Shown here one piece after another: positions 54,079 through 64,000 of a stretch of DNA of 64,000 nt. Numbering within the stretch: the first letter of the stretch is position 1; each line of letters starts with the position of its first letter. Made by a program: the position numbers and the translations under genes. A model generated the notes under the pieces. That model searched no databases. It was not told the origin of the DNA and worked only from the letters and a program-made list of their open reading frames with translations. Origin of the DNA: Azolla caroliniana (lineage: Eukaryota > Polypodiophyta); NCBI GenBank assembly GCA_043228905.1, contig JBHGNT010000015.1, positions 9,300,001 through 9,364,000 of the forward strand, written 5' to 3'.

Positions 54079-54513
54079 TGTTAACTCTTAGGGCCGGACA
54101 ATAGCCTAACACAGGGTGTCTACGGAAGACACTTCACCAAAGGGGTGTTACGGCAAGAGGATTAGGCCCAACGATTAATCCGCCTTAATTAGGTTACTTA
54201 GCAAGATCGTCCTTAATAATCACACACGTAAGATATAACGATGAATGCAAAACAGCAATTAACACAGAGAGATAAAAACACTAAGCTCCATTAATTATCT
54301 GCTGAACATTACATTGCATCCGGGCCTTTAAATAGGTTTCCGGTTTGTAGTACAAAACGGTGCCATCCGCACCTATTCAGGATCGGTCCGGATCCGGAAC
54401 GGCATACCGATTCTAATCCGTCCGTCCACACTAATAGCTCACTTACAACCATTCCTTAATAACTAAATAACTCCTTCGTTTCACACTCTGGACTCCTTTG
54501 CCGGTCGGTAACA
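54079..54513 (-). repeat. 5' LTR of Gypsy-3a
   Basis: 435 bases, colinear with the 3' LTR. On the minus strand the internal region opens CAGTTTTTGGCGACCACG; TGGCGACCACG would be the primer site, complementary to a tRNA ending CGTGGTCGCCA (identity not determined). Confidence 0.92.
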
Positions 54514-54518
54514 CTTAC

Positions 54519-55741
54519 TAGGAGTTGTAGCGACAGAAGACCTAGAGTTAGAACAGTTGGATGTAAAGACAGCATTCCTACATGGAGATATGGATGAAGA
54601 CGAGGGAGGATAGTCACCTCGTATGTTGGTTAAAGAAAAGTTTGTATGGCTTGAAACAAGCACCGAGGATGTGGTACCAAAAGTTTGACTCCTACATCAG
54701 GCAGCTTGGATACCGTAGATTTGACTCTGACTCATGTATGTACACTCGACAACTGGCCGACGAATCTAGGATATATCTGATCCTACACGTTGACAACATG
54801 CTGATTTCAGGAAGCAATCAAGTAGAGATCGGAAAGCTGAAGCGGAGCCTTCACGACAAGTTCACGATGAAAGAACTTGGACAAGCCCCTCACATACTGG
54901 GTGGTATGAGGATCGAGCGAAATCGGATAACCAAGACTCTCCTACTCTCCAATCCGACTATATCTGGAAGGTGTTCAAGCGCTTCAATATGGAGAATGCG
55001 AAGCTAGCAACAAGATCGCTTCCGATGTCGATCAGACTATCGGACAGAGACTCTCCTTCAATGGACAAGGAGAGAGAGCTTAATGGAAAGATGCCCTATG
55101 CATGGGCCATAAGAAGTATCATGTACGCAATGGTGGCGACCCGACCAGACCTAGCCTATGTCGTAGGAGTGGTCAGCCGATACATGTCAAACCTAGGACG
55201 AAAGCATGGGAGGCTGCCAAGCACATCCTCAGGTATCTGAAGGAAACATGGATGCACAACTGACTTTCGGACTGACAACCTAGGCCAAAGTCGAAGGCTA
55301 CACCGATTTCATGGACAATCGGGAATCGACAATCGACAATTGACATCAGATTACATCTTCACATATGGTGGCGATGCGATATCATGGAGGTCGAAATTCA
55401 AGAGTGCACGACTCTGTCGACCAAAGAAGCCAAGTACATAGCAGCATCGGACGTAGCAAAGGAAGTGACATGGCTTCATCGACTGTCTCTGACATCTCAG
55501 CTATAAGCCAAACCAACCGACCAACGCCGACCGTCTATTGCAACTCACAGATCGCAATTCACCTTATTAACAATCCCGTCTATCATGCAAAGACGAAGCC
55601 CATTGAGGTATGGTATCATCACATCTGGGAGCTCACAATCAAGAAGAAGTTCGAAGTTCGGAAGATTGACACCGAGGTTAACATTGCCGATTGCCTGACA
55701 AAGCCACTCCCAGATCAACGCTTTGGAGCACTAAGGAAGTA
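54519..55741 (+). pseudogene. Copia-2d RT and RNase H, downstream half
   Basis: Continues RT with LLGVVATEDLELEQLDVKTA. A small deletion near 54595 drops part of the palm (the EDIYMSQPAGF block). SLYGLKQAPRMWYQ follows, then LILHVDNMLISGSNQ: the catalytic YVDD reads HVDN. The RT end and RNase H (VATRPDLAYVVGVVSRYMSN, AIHLINNPVYHAKTKPIEVW, VNIADCLTKPLPDQRFG) extend to 55741. Frame breaks occur near 54960, 55240 and 55380. Confidence 0.87.
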
Positions 55742-55870
55742 GATGGGACTACGACAAGCAACCGAGGGAAGAAAGTCGAATGAGCCATGCTAGGCTCGAC
55801 ACGGACCTACGCCGACTCAACTATATGCCGACCGACTTGTAACATAAATCTAGATTACTGTTGTAATCTA

Positions 55871-55938
55871 AGTTTACGGGGGAGACAACCCCAAACACAC
55901 GTACATGTAGGAAAGAGTAGTCCTTTTACGGGGGAGTT
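55871..55938 (+). other. Two polypurine tracts of Copia-2d
   Basis: TTTACGGGGGAGACAACC (from about 55871) and TTTTACGGGGGAGTT directly before the 3' LTR are about 52 bases apart. Copia-2e keeps the same pair (TTACGAGGGAGATAACC and TTTTACGGGGGAGTT on the minus strand near 58310-58246). Confidence 0.8.
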
Positions 55939-56219
55939 TGTTGGCATTAAAGGCCGACTCCTTCCACTTTGTATCCTATTGTGAACTCGTTCACATAGTT
56001 AGGGCTTAGTATATATAAGCAATAACCTAACATTGTAAAGTGATGATCTTCTTGATCAAAATATCATATATCAAGTCGTTGGGAGAGAGATATAGAGAAC
56101 GTAATAGAGCTTCCATTAAAGCTTCAATCTGTGTATATCTTTGCTTCTCTTTTTGTGTTGTTTTCTAAGTACGAATTGAGGCAGATCCTCATATGTTTCC
56201 GCATACACTTAGCCTTCAA
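55939..56219 (+). repeat. 3' LTR of Copia-2d
   Basis: TGTTGGCATTAAAGGCC to GCCTTCA, with TATATAAG near 56010. It ends against ATTCCGGCTAAGTGG, which is Copia-1 linker sequence. Confidence 0.9.
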
Positions 56220-57959
56220 TTCCGGCTAAGTGGGCGGAATGAGGAACTGAGTCGGCATGACTAGTCAGACGTAGAGCCCCGTGCAATCCCCGCACAGGAA
56301 GCCGAGGAGACGGTTTATGTGCAAAGAGAAGGGAAAGAAGAAGGTGTCGGAGCACGACACTCATAAAGATGGGTTGGATCGAAGCGAATCTGACTCAGAG
56401 AAGAACGAAGACAAACCTTCGGAAACGAAGTTCACATCGACCAAGAGGGCCTCAAAATCGGCTAATGAGCAATTACGTCGATCCACCCATGAGAAGAACC
56501 CCGTGGTGCAGTTTGGATACAACGAGTACATGGCGCATCATTACGCGTACATGACGCGAGTGGCGGAAGTGCATCAGCTGGAAAGCTACGCAAAACCAGC
56601 GAAAGATGCAACTTGGCTTGCCACAATGGAGGACAAGATGCACACATTAGTGGAAAATGAATCCTGAGACCTGGTTGATGCCCTGAAGGGTGTAAACCGA
56701 TTGGATACAAATGGGTATAAAAGGTCAAGTACAACATCGATGGCTCAGTCAATCGCTACAAGGACCGGTTAGTGGCGAAGGGATACACACATCAACACAA
56801 CATCGACTACGATGACACCTTTGCATCTATCGCGAAGATGACAACCGTCCATGTCCTACTTGGGGTAGCCGCGGTAAAGGGGTGGCATTTACATCAGATG
56901 GATGTAAAGAATGTGGAACAGGTGTACATGGTACAACTCCCCAGATTTCTGTTTCGAAAGAACACCTCTGTGGTATGCCAACTGAAGAAGTCGCTTTACA
57001 AACTAAAACAAGCCCCACACACGTGGAACGCGAAGATCACGCATCGCCTGCATCGGATGGGGTTTGTGATGTCCAAATCGGACTCTTCATTGTTCGTACA
57101 GCAAGGTCGATGTGGACCGATTAGTATTTTTCTTTATGTTGATGATTTAGTCATCGCTAGCGCCGACCTAAAAGAAATCGGCCGCATATAGTCATTCGAT
57201 GTGAAGGACCTAGGGGACCTTCATTACTTCCTAGGGATCGAAGTGAACCACACCCCTGAAGGCATACTGATCAGCCAACGACATTACGTGTTGGGTATGC
57301 TCTTCAAGTTCTGGATGGCTGACTGTAAATCCATCTCAACTCCTGTGGACAGAAACGTCAAGCTTCGCCAAGATTCGGGAAAGGTGTGCAACCCGACATG
57401 GTTCCAACAGATTGTTGGAAGCCTAATTTATTTGACGATCACTCGGTTGGATCTCAGTTACCCGATCGACCTGATCAGTCAATTTATGTCGCAGCCCATA
57501 GTCGAACACCTTCAGTGCGCACAAAGGATATTGCACTATGTCTGTGGCGCTAAGGATAGGGCGCTACTATATTGGACCGATATTGCTGAACAACTCGTCA
57601 GCTACTCGGATTCTGATTGGGCGAAAATATCGGTGATCGTAGATCCACATCTGGGTTCGCTTTCTTGCTTCGGAGCACCGGGATCGCCTGCAGCATCAAG
57701 AAGCAGCCGACAATTGCACTGTCGAGCATGGAGGTTGAGTATCGAGGAGCGGCAATCGTGACATGCAAAGCCATTTGGCTCAAGAGGCTACTCAACGAAC
57801 TATTGCAACAACCTCAACAACATCTACCTTGCGAAAACCCCCGTCTTCCATTCCCAAACCAAGCACATTGAGGTGCACTACCATTTTGTTCGTGAGCGTG
57901 TCCTCTCCGGTGAAGTCGAACTAGCATATGTTCCGACGTATTGGCATGTTGCTAATGAG
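56220..57959 (+). pseudogene. Copia-1c fragment: linker, RT, RNase H
   Basis: Plus-strand copy of the Copia-1 linker ([36 protein letters not shown]), RT ([41 protein letters not shown], catalytic FLYVDDLVIAS near 57140) and RNase H (LVSYSDSDWAK near 57600, KHIEVHYHFVRERVLSGEV near 57870-57920). The AFLQGDLEE block after MDVKN is missing. Stops occur at 56665, 57188 and near 57630. Both ends are cut by Copia-2 LTRs pointing towards it. Confidence 0.87.
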
Positions 57960-58245
57960 TGTAGTTTGCGGAAAAGTGTGTGGATCTGTTGTCGGTTCTG
58001 AATAGCAAACAACGCAAACAAAAAACTAGAATGGGCGTGGACTTACATAGTGCATGCTCTAATGGAAAGCTTTATTGCTTCGTTCTCACTCTCTCATTAT
58101 GATACAATGCACAGACTCTTCGTCTCTTTGTTACTTGTCACTCTATACAATGTTAGGAATTCGCTTGTATACTAAGCCCTAACTTATTGACGAGTTCACA
58201 CCTGGACGGATACAACTTGGAAGGAGTCGGCCTTTTATGCCAACA
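57960..58245 (-). repeat. 3' LTR of Copia-2e
   Basis: A 286-base minus-strand LTR (TGTTGGCATAAAAGGCC at 58245 to CGCAAACTACA at 57960), homologous to 55939-56219. Both face the Copia-1c fragment with their outer ends. Confidence 0.88.
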
Positions 58246-58740
58246 AACTCCCCCGTAAAAGGGCTACTCTTTCTTGCATGTACAAGTATTTACGGTTATC
58301 TCCCTCGTAAGCCTAGATTACGAAATTGATCTAAGTTTATATGTTACAAGTCAGTCGGCATGAAGCCGAATCTGCACATGTATAGGTTGTGTCGTTATTG
58401 TTCCGATCACATCTTACCTTCTGCTCCTTGTTCGGCTTTCTTCTGCTCAGTCGGTTGTCGTAGCCCCATTTTCGTCCTTAGTGTTCCGAAGCATAGATCT
58501 AGGAGTGGCTTCGTTAGGCAATCGGCGATGTTCATCTCGGTGTCGATCTTCCGTACTTCAAGTTTCTTTTCGTTTACGAGCTCTTGGATGTAATGATACC
58601 GCACCTCAATGTGCTTCGTCTTCACATGAAAGAAGACATTGTTGATGAGGTGTATTGCGCTCCGTGAGTCGCAATAAATGGTCGGCGCCGGTCAGTTGTT
58701 TTGGCTTGCAATTCCGAAGTCGGTAGTTAGTCGGTGCAAC
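58246..58740 (-). pseudogene. Copia-2e RNase H C-terminus
   Basis: The minus-strand frame near 58625-58407 reads KTKHIEVRYHYIQELVNEKK and MNIADCLTKPLLDLCFGTLR, with CDSRSAIHLINN upstream near 58650. It is cut at 58740 by Gypsy-3b. The two polypurine tracts lie between its stop and the LTR. Confidence 0.85.
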
Positions 58741-59203
58741 TGTTAATCCTAGAGGTCGGACAACAGCCTAACACAGGGTGTCCACTTAAGACACTTCACC
58801 AAAGGGGTGTTACGGCAGGATGACTTACGACACAATGTTTAATTAGACTTTAATTGGTTACTTAGCAATCCGTAATTAACACGCGTAAGATATAACAATG
58901 AATACAGAACGGTAATCAACGCTGGCAGATTAAGACAATAAGCTCTATTAATTATCCGCTCTCGATTACATTGTAACTAGGCCTTTATATAGGTCTCCGG
59001 TGCGAAATACAAAATGGTGCCAACCGGCACCTTTTTGGGATCGGTCCGGATCCAGATCGGCATACCGATTCCGGTCCGTCCGTCCACTTGTTCTCATATA
59101 TTAATATATATATTAAGACTACTAATTACAATAGTTCCCGAATAAACTATTCCTTTCACACTCTGGTTTGGACCTCCTTAAGCCTTCTTGCCAGCCGGTA
59201 ACA
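58741..59203 (-). repeat. 3' LTR of Gypsy-3b
   Basis: TGTTAATCC to GCCGGTAACA, 463 bases. It is alignable with the Gypsy-3a LTRs (CACAGGGTGT, CACTTCACCAAAGGGGTGTT, TATACCGATTCCGG-type blocks). The GTGTC/GACAC hairpin is kept at about 58777-58793. Confidence 0.9.
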
Positions 59204-59407
59204 CATGGCACGCCCGTGGGATAATACCTTATACGTCGAACCCATTATCCAGCCCTCTTATGCTTCGTCCAAAATGTCCAGAATGCTTTGCTCTAGAATT
59301 TCCAATGGCTCGTCGGGAATCTGTTGTTGCTGCTGTGGTTGCTGCTGTTGTGGCTGTTGTTCCGTGTGTGTCTGTGGCTGCTCCTTTTGTGCCTTCTCCG
59401 ATTGGGG

Positions 59408-61560
59408 CTACGGCTCCGTTTGTCGTTCTGGCACCGGCGTTTCCTTCGTTGGTTCCTCCGTCGGAGTTGTCTCTGGCTGACTGACCCCGGCCTGGTCCCC
59501 GTCTGGTCCTAGTACCGGCGATGGTTCCTCATCACTAAGGTTGACCGTTGCCGCCTTTCTCACTTTTTCTTCCCGAAGCCGGGACCGCTCATAGCTCTCA
59601 AATTGGATTTGAGCCTCCAGCCGATCGTCATCCAGTTGAGCTACGAGCTGCCAGACCTGTACCAATTGTTCATCCGCCAGGGCTGTGAAATCTTCGGCGA
59701 GCTCATCCCTTATGGTGGTGAAGTCCTCCGATGTCAGCGTATAACAGTCGTCACCCTCCTTCCGCCGGTTTTCTACGTCCGCCCTGAGCAATTGGAGTTC
59801 TACCGTATTCTGCGCCCATTTCGTCCACCAACGTATCGAGTTGTCGTCAATCAAGCTTTTGGTCTTAGTGAGCCATGACCGGAGGATGCATTGGATCCAT
59901 TCGGCTCCCATCCGTGATTTATTTTCTGCGGCTTGTCGATCCTCTTTCAATTGCTTGATGATTCGGATTGTGTCCGCCTCCTGCTCCCTATAATGCAACA
60001 ATTGACTTTGATAGGTTGTTTGCAACCTCTATAACACCATTGTCGCCCTTTCTTTTTCTTCATGGTTCTGCTTGTGGAGCTCCATCTGGTTCATCTCCGT
60101 TTCCTCCAATAGCTTGGAACTCTCAGCTCGTTCTTTGGCGAGTGCTGTTGTTGCCGGAGCTCGGCCATCCGTTCCTATTGTTGCTTATACTCTGTCTCCA
60201 GCTGCTTGTAGTCCCGATGCAGATGATCAGAATCATCGGTCTTATGCTTCAGCCTCTAGTTTATCTGTCGGCGCGCGCGGTCCTCCCGGTCCTTCTGTTG
60301 ATGGAGCTCTTCCTTCAGCCTCTCGATTTCTGTCTCCGCCATCCATCGCAACTTGTCTTTTTCCTGCAACAATTTCTCTTTTTCCTCCTTCAGCCGGTCG
60401 TAAGCATGATGTCCTTTACGCAGGTTTTCCTCTGCCCGGTAGAGGTTCTCAGCAGTCTTTTTTAATTCTTCTTCGGCCGCCTTCTTCAAGTCGCGTTTGC
60501 GGCTCCGTAATGCTTCTTGTGCGGCAAGTTCATCTAGTAATTCCGCAAGCTCTTGGGCTTGCGCGCATCTTTCTCCAGGACAGTTTCTGTCTCCGGGGTC
60601 TTATTCCTCTATACATCAACCGGAGTCACCGGTGCTTGGATCTGCATTGCGGTTAGGGCCATTTTGGCCATGTCCCTGTGATCCGATCCAAGTCTTGTTC
60701 GAGGCACCGGATCCTTGACCGGGACGTCTCCAGTTCATCGGTTGTGACGAGCAATCGTTCCGTTTGCGCTCTTTCCTCTGCCTCTATGCATCCGACTACT
60801 CTGGCAATTTGTTCTCCTATCCACCGGAGCCATTGGCTGCTGGTGCACTGTTGTTGCGCTTGCACAGAGGGTTGGCCAATGGGTTCACTCGCCGGTTGCT
60901 GGTTCCGCCTTACTACGTCGAGCTGCACTTCTGGTTGTGCCTGCTGACCACTTTGCCGTTCCGGCTCTAAGTGTGTTTTGGCTAGTCGCCCCCTGTCTGC
61001 TTGTTCTTGGCCGGCTGGGAAGATTGGCCTTTGTATATCCGGCTCTTGAGTTACGGTTTCCAGCCTTCCTTGTCGTCCTCTCCTCTTACTATATCAATAG
61101 CCATACACAGCCCGTCGGCGATCAGCACCGGTCAATCTACCTTGACCCCTTCGTATGTCGCGATAATCAAGCCTGCTCGGTTCTGAGGCATGACAAGGGG
61201 TCGAGGGTATACGTGGCCGAACTCATGGAGCACACGGGCAATTTCGCGGAATAACATATCTTCGCCGCCCTGTGTCCTGTAGCCCTTGCTGGCGAGAGAG
61301 TACTCACCGAAATATTTGATGAGTTGCTCAGAGGTAGGATTGTCAATCGTGTAGATGCCTCCCTCCGGAAGGCCTATTAACACACGGATCGCCTCCTCCG
61401 TGATCACCTCTATGTTGATTTCTTTGATAATCTTTTTGGCCTCCTTGTGTGGCGCCGCCTCCATGATCGTTAAGAAACCCTCCAGTCCGTGTTGCCGTAG
61501 CCATTTCTTGGCGGCTTCAGACAGTGTTTGGCAGTCCATCTCTGCGTTGAGGTTGGAGAG
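59408..61560 (-). pseudogene. Extra ORF (aORF) of Gypsy-3b
   Basis: The head starts MDCQTLSEAAKKWLRQHG near 61540 and keeps NPTSEQLIKYFGEYSLASKG unchanged. Over about 136 residues I count some 20 differences from Gypsy-3a (about 85% identity by eye). The coiled coil (AEEELKKTAENLYRAEENLR; EEKEKLLQEKDKLRWMAETE) covers 60490-60256, and the tail (SIRWWTKWAQNTVELQLLRA, NLSDEEPSPVLGPDGDQ) 59850-59408. The basic middle region is shorter and broken around 61130-60930. A single open frame (62115-61132) runs from the integrase tail through the spacer into this head. Confidence 0.72.
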
Positions 61561-61959
61561 CATTGGCGAGGTTTGATGGTGGGGAGAGTGTGAGAGAGAA
61601 AGTTCTGAGTGAGGGGGTTCTCTGTGCGTGAGCTCTTTGCGATTGATCTTTACGCGTCTGTCTGCGTATGTTCTCCTTGGTTCGCAGTAGGAGAAGGTCT
61701 CGATGCGTGGGGGTTTTTCTCTCTGCATCTTGGCGCCTTTTTCGAGCCTCCGCATGTGCAGGTTGTGTACTATAATAGCATTGTGTGCCATGTGGCGGTG
61801 GTTTAATGTCCTATTCATAGCCCCTCGTACCTTTTCAACGTGCCTCTTTACTCCTCGTTTGCATGGTCGTTTCCACCACTCCTTTCCATGATTTATTTCA
61901 TTCGCTCCTTTTTTCTCCGGTCCTGTCGGACCCTTACCCAAAATGCGCACCTTGCCAGC

Positions 61960-64000
61960 CTCTTCACGGTTTGCCGTCGCTTTGCTCTCCTCGGTTGCCG
62001 TTGTGGTTGGCCTGCCGGCGTCCAATTCGGCGTCGGCCCTTTGTTCAAATGGGTTCTTTGGCATAGGTCCTTTGTATGGCTTTAGTCTAAATCCGTTGAC
62101 CCATTTACCCAGCACCTTGCCGGCGAGTGTTCCTAACTGTTAACACCCATTGAACCCGCGTGTGATCCAGTACGGTCTGGTCCATCTAAACCGTAGTTTG
62201 CTTGGCATTTTACCCATCCGGGTCTGGAACACTAGTATCAGCTTGCCGGTTTCGAACATCTTTTCGTTTCCCTTCCGGTGACGATCTACAAACACTTTCC
62301 GTCTCCGTTGTTCCAATTCCAGGTGCATAATGCTCGTCAGTTGGTGTTCTTCCAGTTCACACAGAGCCTTTAACCGAATTGCCTCCAATTCCTTTTCATT
62401 GAGTTGTTCCCAAATCTAAATCCGTAAGCTCGGTACCTGGAATTCGACCGGCATGACTGCCTCTAATCTGAATGCTAACCGGAATGGCGTTGTTTGGATG
62501 CTTGTTTTGTACGTTGTCCTGTAAGCCCAGAGCGCACTGTGCAACTTCATGTCCCGATCTGTCTGATTCTCATTGACGATCTTGCGCAGTATATTCTGTA
62601 GCGTTTTGTTTGTTGACTCAGCTAATCCGTTGGCTTGTGGGTAGTACGGGGTGCTCCGTTTATGTACTACCGCATAGAATGACGTCAAGGTCTCCACTAC
62701 CTATCCAAGAAAGTGCCCTCCTTGGTCGCTTATCAGCTCTATGGGGCATCCGTACCAGCACCAAATGCATTCGTATAAGATTTTTGCCGTTGACGCCGCG
62801 GTGTTATCTCGTAAGGCTTTGGCTTCCACCCATTTAGTGCAATAGTCCGTCGCGACGATCACATACCGGTTGCCCGTTCTCATTGCCGATGGTTTAAATG
62901 GTCCGACAAAATCTAGTCCCCATTTCTGAAATGGTTCGAGCGGTAGTACGGGCTGGTGCGGCATCCTAGCTTGTTCCGTTGGCTGGCCCATTTGCTGGCA
63001 TAGATCACACTCTTTTGCGTACCGGACTACGTCTTTCAATGTAGTCGGCCACCATAGGCCACTTTGCCATATCTTCCTTGCCGTAGCATCCCAGCATAAT
63101 GGCCTCCGGCAACTCCGTAGTGTGCTTCCCGTAGTATTACCTCTTTCTCGTCGTTCCACACCGCTCGTCACCATATACCGTCCGCACCTTTGTGGTATAG
63201 CGTGTCCTGTAATAAACAGAAGTGTCGGCTTTGTATTGCCAGGCGCTTCCTCTCGTCCCGGTTCATCTCCTCCGGAGGCAATCCCGTGCTCAGAAATTGG
63301 TGCATATTTGTTAGCCACTTATCTTCTGGTGCCACCGTTTCATTTGTTGCCGTTTCTGCGGTGACTCGAAATAGGTAGCATTCGGAAACTCGTCCGGTAC
63401 TCCATCGCCGGTTTCGTCAGAATCTAACCGGCTTAAATAATCTGCTACCACATGCTGTATGTCGGGTCGGTGGAATATCTCGAATTCGAATTCCTGTAAT
63501 AGCAAAGTCCACCAGGCCAACTTACCGGTAAGTGACGCTTTGGACACTAGGTAGAGGAGTGTCGAGTGATCTACATGGAAGGAAAACTTTCTTCCCAATA
63601 AATAATGCCTGTATTTTGTTACACTGGAGATCATTCCTAAAGCTTCCCTTTCCGTGGTAGAATAATTTCATTCCGCTTGGGATAGCTTCCGGCTGGCATA
63701 GTACACTGGCCGGTACCACCTTGGCTCGGTAAGCTGCATGAGCGTGCTGCCGATTGCGATGTCAGAGGCATCCACGAACACATGAAACTCTTTACTCCAA
63801 TCTGGAGGCTGCACTACCGGTGCTTGTGACGATAATACCTTTAGTGCCCGGTACGCCTTGTCTTCGATGTCTATCCATTGGAACGGTGTTCGATGTACTG
63901 CCGCATGCAGAGGTGTAGCCAAGTCCGCCAAATATCGGAGCATATGGCTATGCCAACGAATTTGTCCTAAGAAACGGCTCAATGCCTTTGTCGTTGCCGG
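61960..64000 (-). pseudogene. Gypsy-3b pol: RNase H and integrase
   Basis: RNase H (FHVFVDASDIAIGSTLMQLT near 63770, HVVADYLSRLDSDETG near 63420) is cut by the window edge at the RT end. Integrase: CDLCQQMGQPTEQARMPHQP near 63010, GLDFVGPFKP, LISDQGGHFLG near 62720, PQANGLAESTNKT near 62620, and the FRWTRPYWI and GKWVNGFRLKPYKGPMPK tail near 62190-62040. The HHCC histidine part near 63120 is disrupted by frameshifts. A stop lies after HFLG near 62702, and another break near 62415. Confidence 0.88.

Larger units (their letters stand above)
44698..54513 (-). mobile_element. Gypsy-3a retrotransposon with extra 3' ORF
   Basis: A 9816-base minus-strand Ty3/gypsy element in Copia-2d RT with perfect target duplication CTTAC (44693-44697, 54514-54518) and two 435-base LTRs with roughly 20 differences by eye. 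Order on the minus strand: LTR, gag, PR-RT-RH-IN, an extra coiled-coil ORF, LTR. The protease motif IDGGSGVNV, the RT and the additional ORF after pol place it nearer Tat/Athila-type elements than chromoviruses; no chromodomain is seen. Confidence 0.92.
40496..56219 (+). mobile_element. Copia-2d retrotransposon, 5' truncated, hosting other elements
   Basis: Plus-strand Copia-2 copy made of 40496-41599, 43941-44697 and 54519-56219. It begins in the protease/pre-integrase region, so gag and the 5' LTR are missing, and it starts exactly where minus-strand Copia-2c starts. It contains an LTR with tandem array (41600-43940) and Gypsy-3a (44698-54513). It ends with two polypurine tracts and a 3' LTR at 55939-56219, which meets Copia-1c. 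Confidence 0.87.
58741..64000 (-). mobile_element. Gypsy-3b retrotransposon, right end outside window
   Basis: A second Gypsy-3 copy, inserted in Copia-2e RNase H. Visible on the minus strand are RNase H, integrase, the aORF and the 3' LTR; RT, gag and the other LTR lie beyond 64000. Gene order and proteins match Gypsy-3a, but it is clearly diverged, so the two are separate insertions rather than a recent duplication. Confidence 0.92.

Overview
The window is a block of plant nuclear repeat DNA. I find no intact host gene, rRNA, true tRNA gene, CRISPR array or prokaryotic operon. Almost everything is long-terminal-repeat (LTR) retrotransposon sequence, mostly broken and stacked in nests, plus one degenerate DNA-transposon-like gene and one captured piece of a plant gene. 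The plant assignment rests on initiator-Met primer sites (TGGTATCAGAGC), plant-type Copia and Gypsy proteins, a Gypsy element with a C-terminal chromodomain, and a GYF-domain exon like plant EXA1-type proteins. The mix of families suggests a non-flowering land plant (bryophyte, lycophyte or fern grade), but that is only an inference.

Family names used here are local labels. Copia-1: 1a (1-3808, minus), 1b (17646-37772, plus), 1c (56220-57959, plus). Copia-2: 2a (8396-10893, plus), 2b (15117-15500, minus), 2c (17495-40495 in pieces, minus), 2d (40496-56219 in pieces, plus), 2e (57960-58740, minus). Gypsy-1: 1a (3809-8110, plus), 1b (21702-35363, minus) and an LTR-like copy (41600-43940). Gypsy-2: a chromodomain element (27570-33375, plus). 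Gypsy-3: 3a (44698-54513, minus) and 3b (58741 to beyond 64000, minus). LTR-X, LTR-Y and LTR-Z are LTRs without an assigned coding element.

Layout. 1-3808: Copia-1a with an internal integrase deletion and an LTR-Y insertion. 3809-8110: tail of a Gypsy-1 element whose LTR carries a tRNA-like Pol III promoter pattern and a 12-unit tandem array. 8396-10893: Copia-2a, deleted between gag and RT, with a GYF-domain exon inserted in RT. 10894-15116: palindromes, AT-rich repeats and a decayed transposase-like gene. 15117-17494: a Copia-2 fragment, LTR-Z with its primer site, and gene-free DNA. 17646-37772: Copia-1b, whose RT is split by Gypsy-1b, whose gag/protease is split by Gypsy-2. 37773-40495: the rest of Copia-2c with a purine-rich insertion. 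40496-56219: Copia-2d, split by an LTR with a tandem array (itself split by LTR-Y) and by the 9.8 kb Gypsy-3a. 56220-58740: fragments of Copia-1c and Copia-2e. 58741-64000: Gypsy-3b, cut by the window edge.

Target-site duplications support several borders: GCCGT for Gypsy-2, CTTAC for Gypsy-3a, CTTTG for LTR-Y copy 2, and near-matches GTGCC/ATGCC for Copia-1b. Nesting order and LTR divergence agree that Gypsy-2 is younger than its hosts. The points most worth following are perfect heat-shock-element arrays in the Gypsy-2 LTRs, tRNA-spaced A and B boxes inside LTRs of two or three families, a conserved extra coiled-coil ORF in Gypsy-3, and the captured GYF exon.
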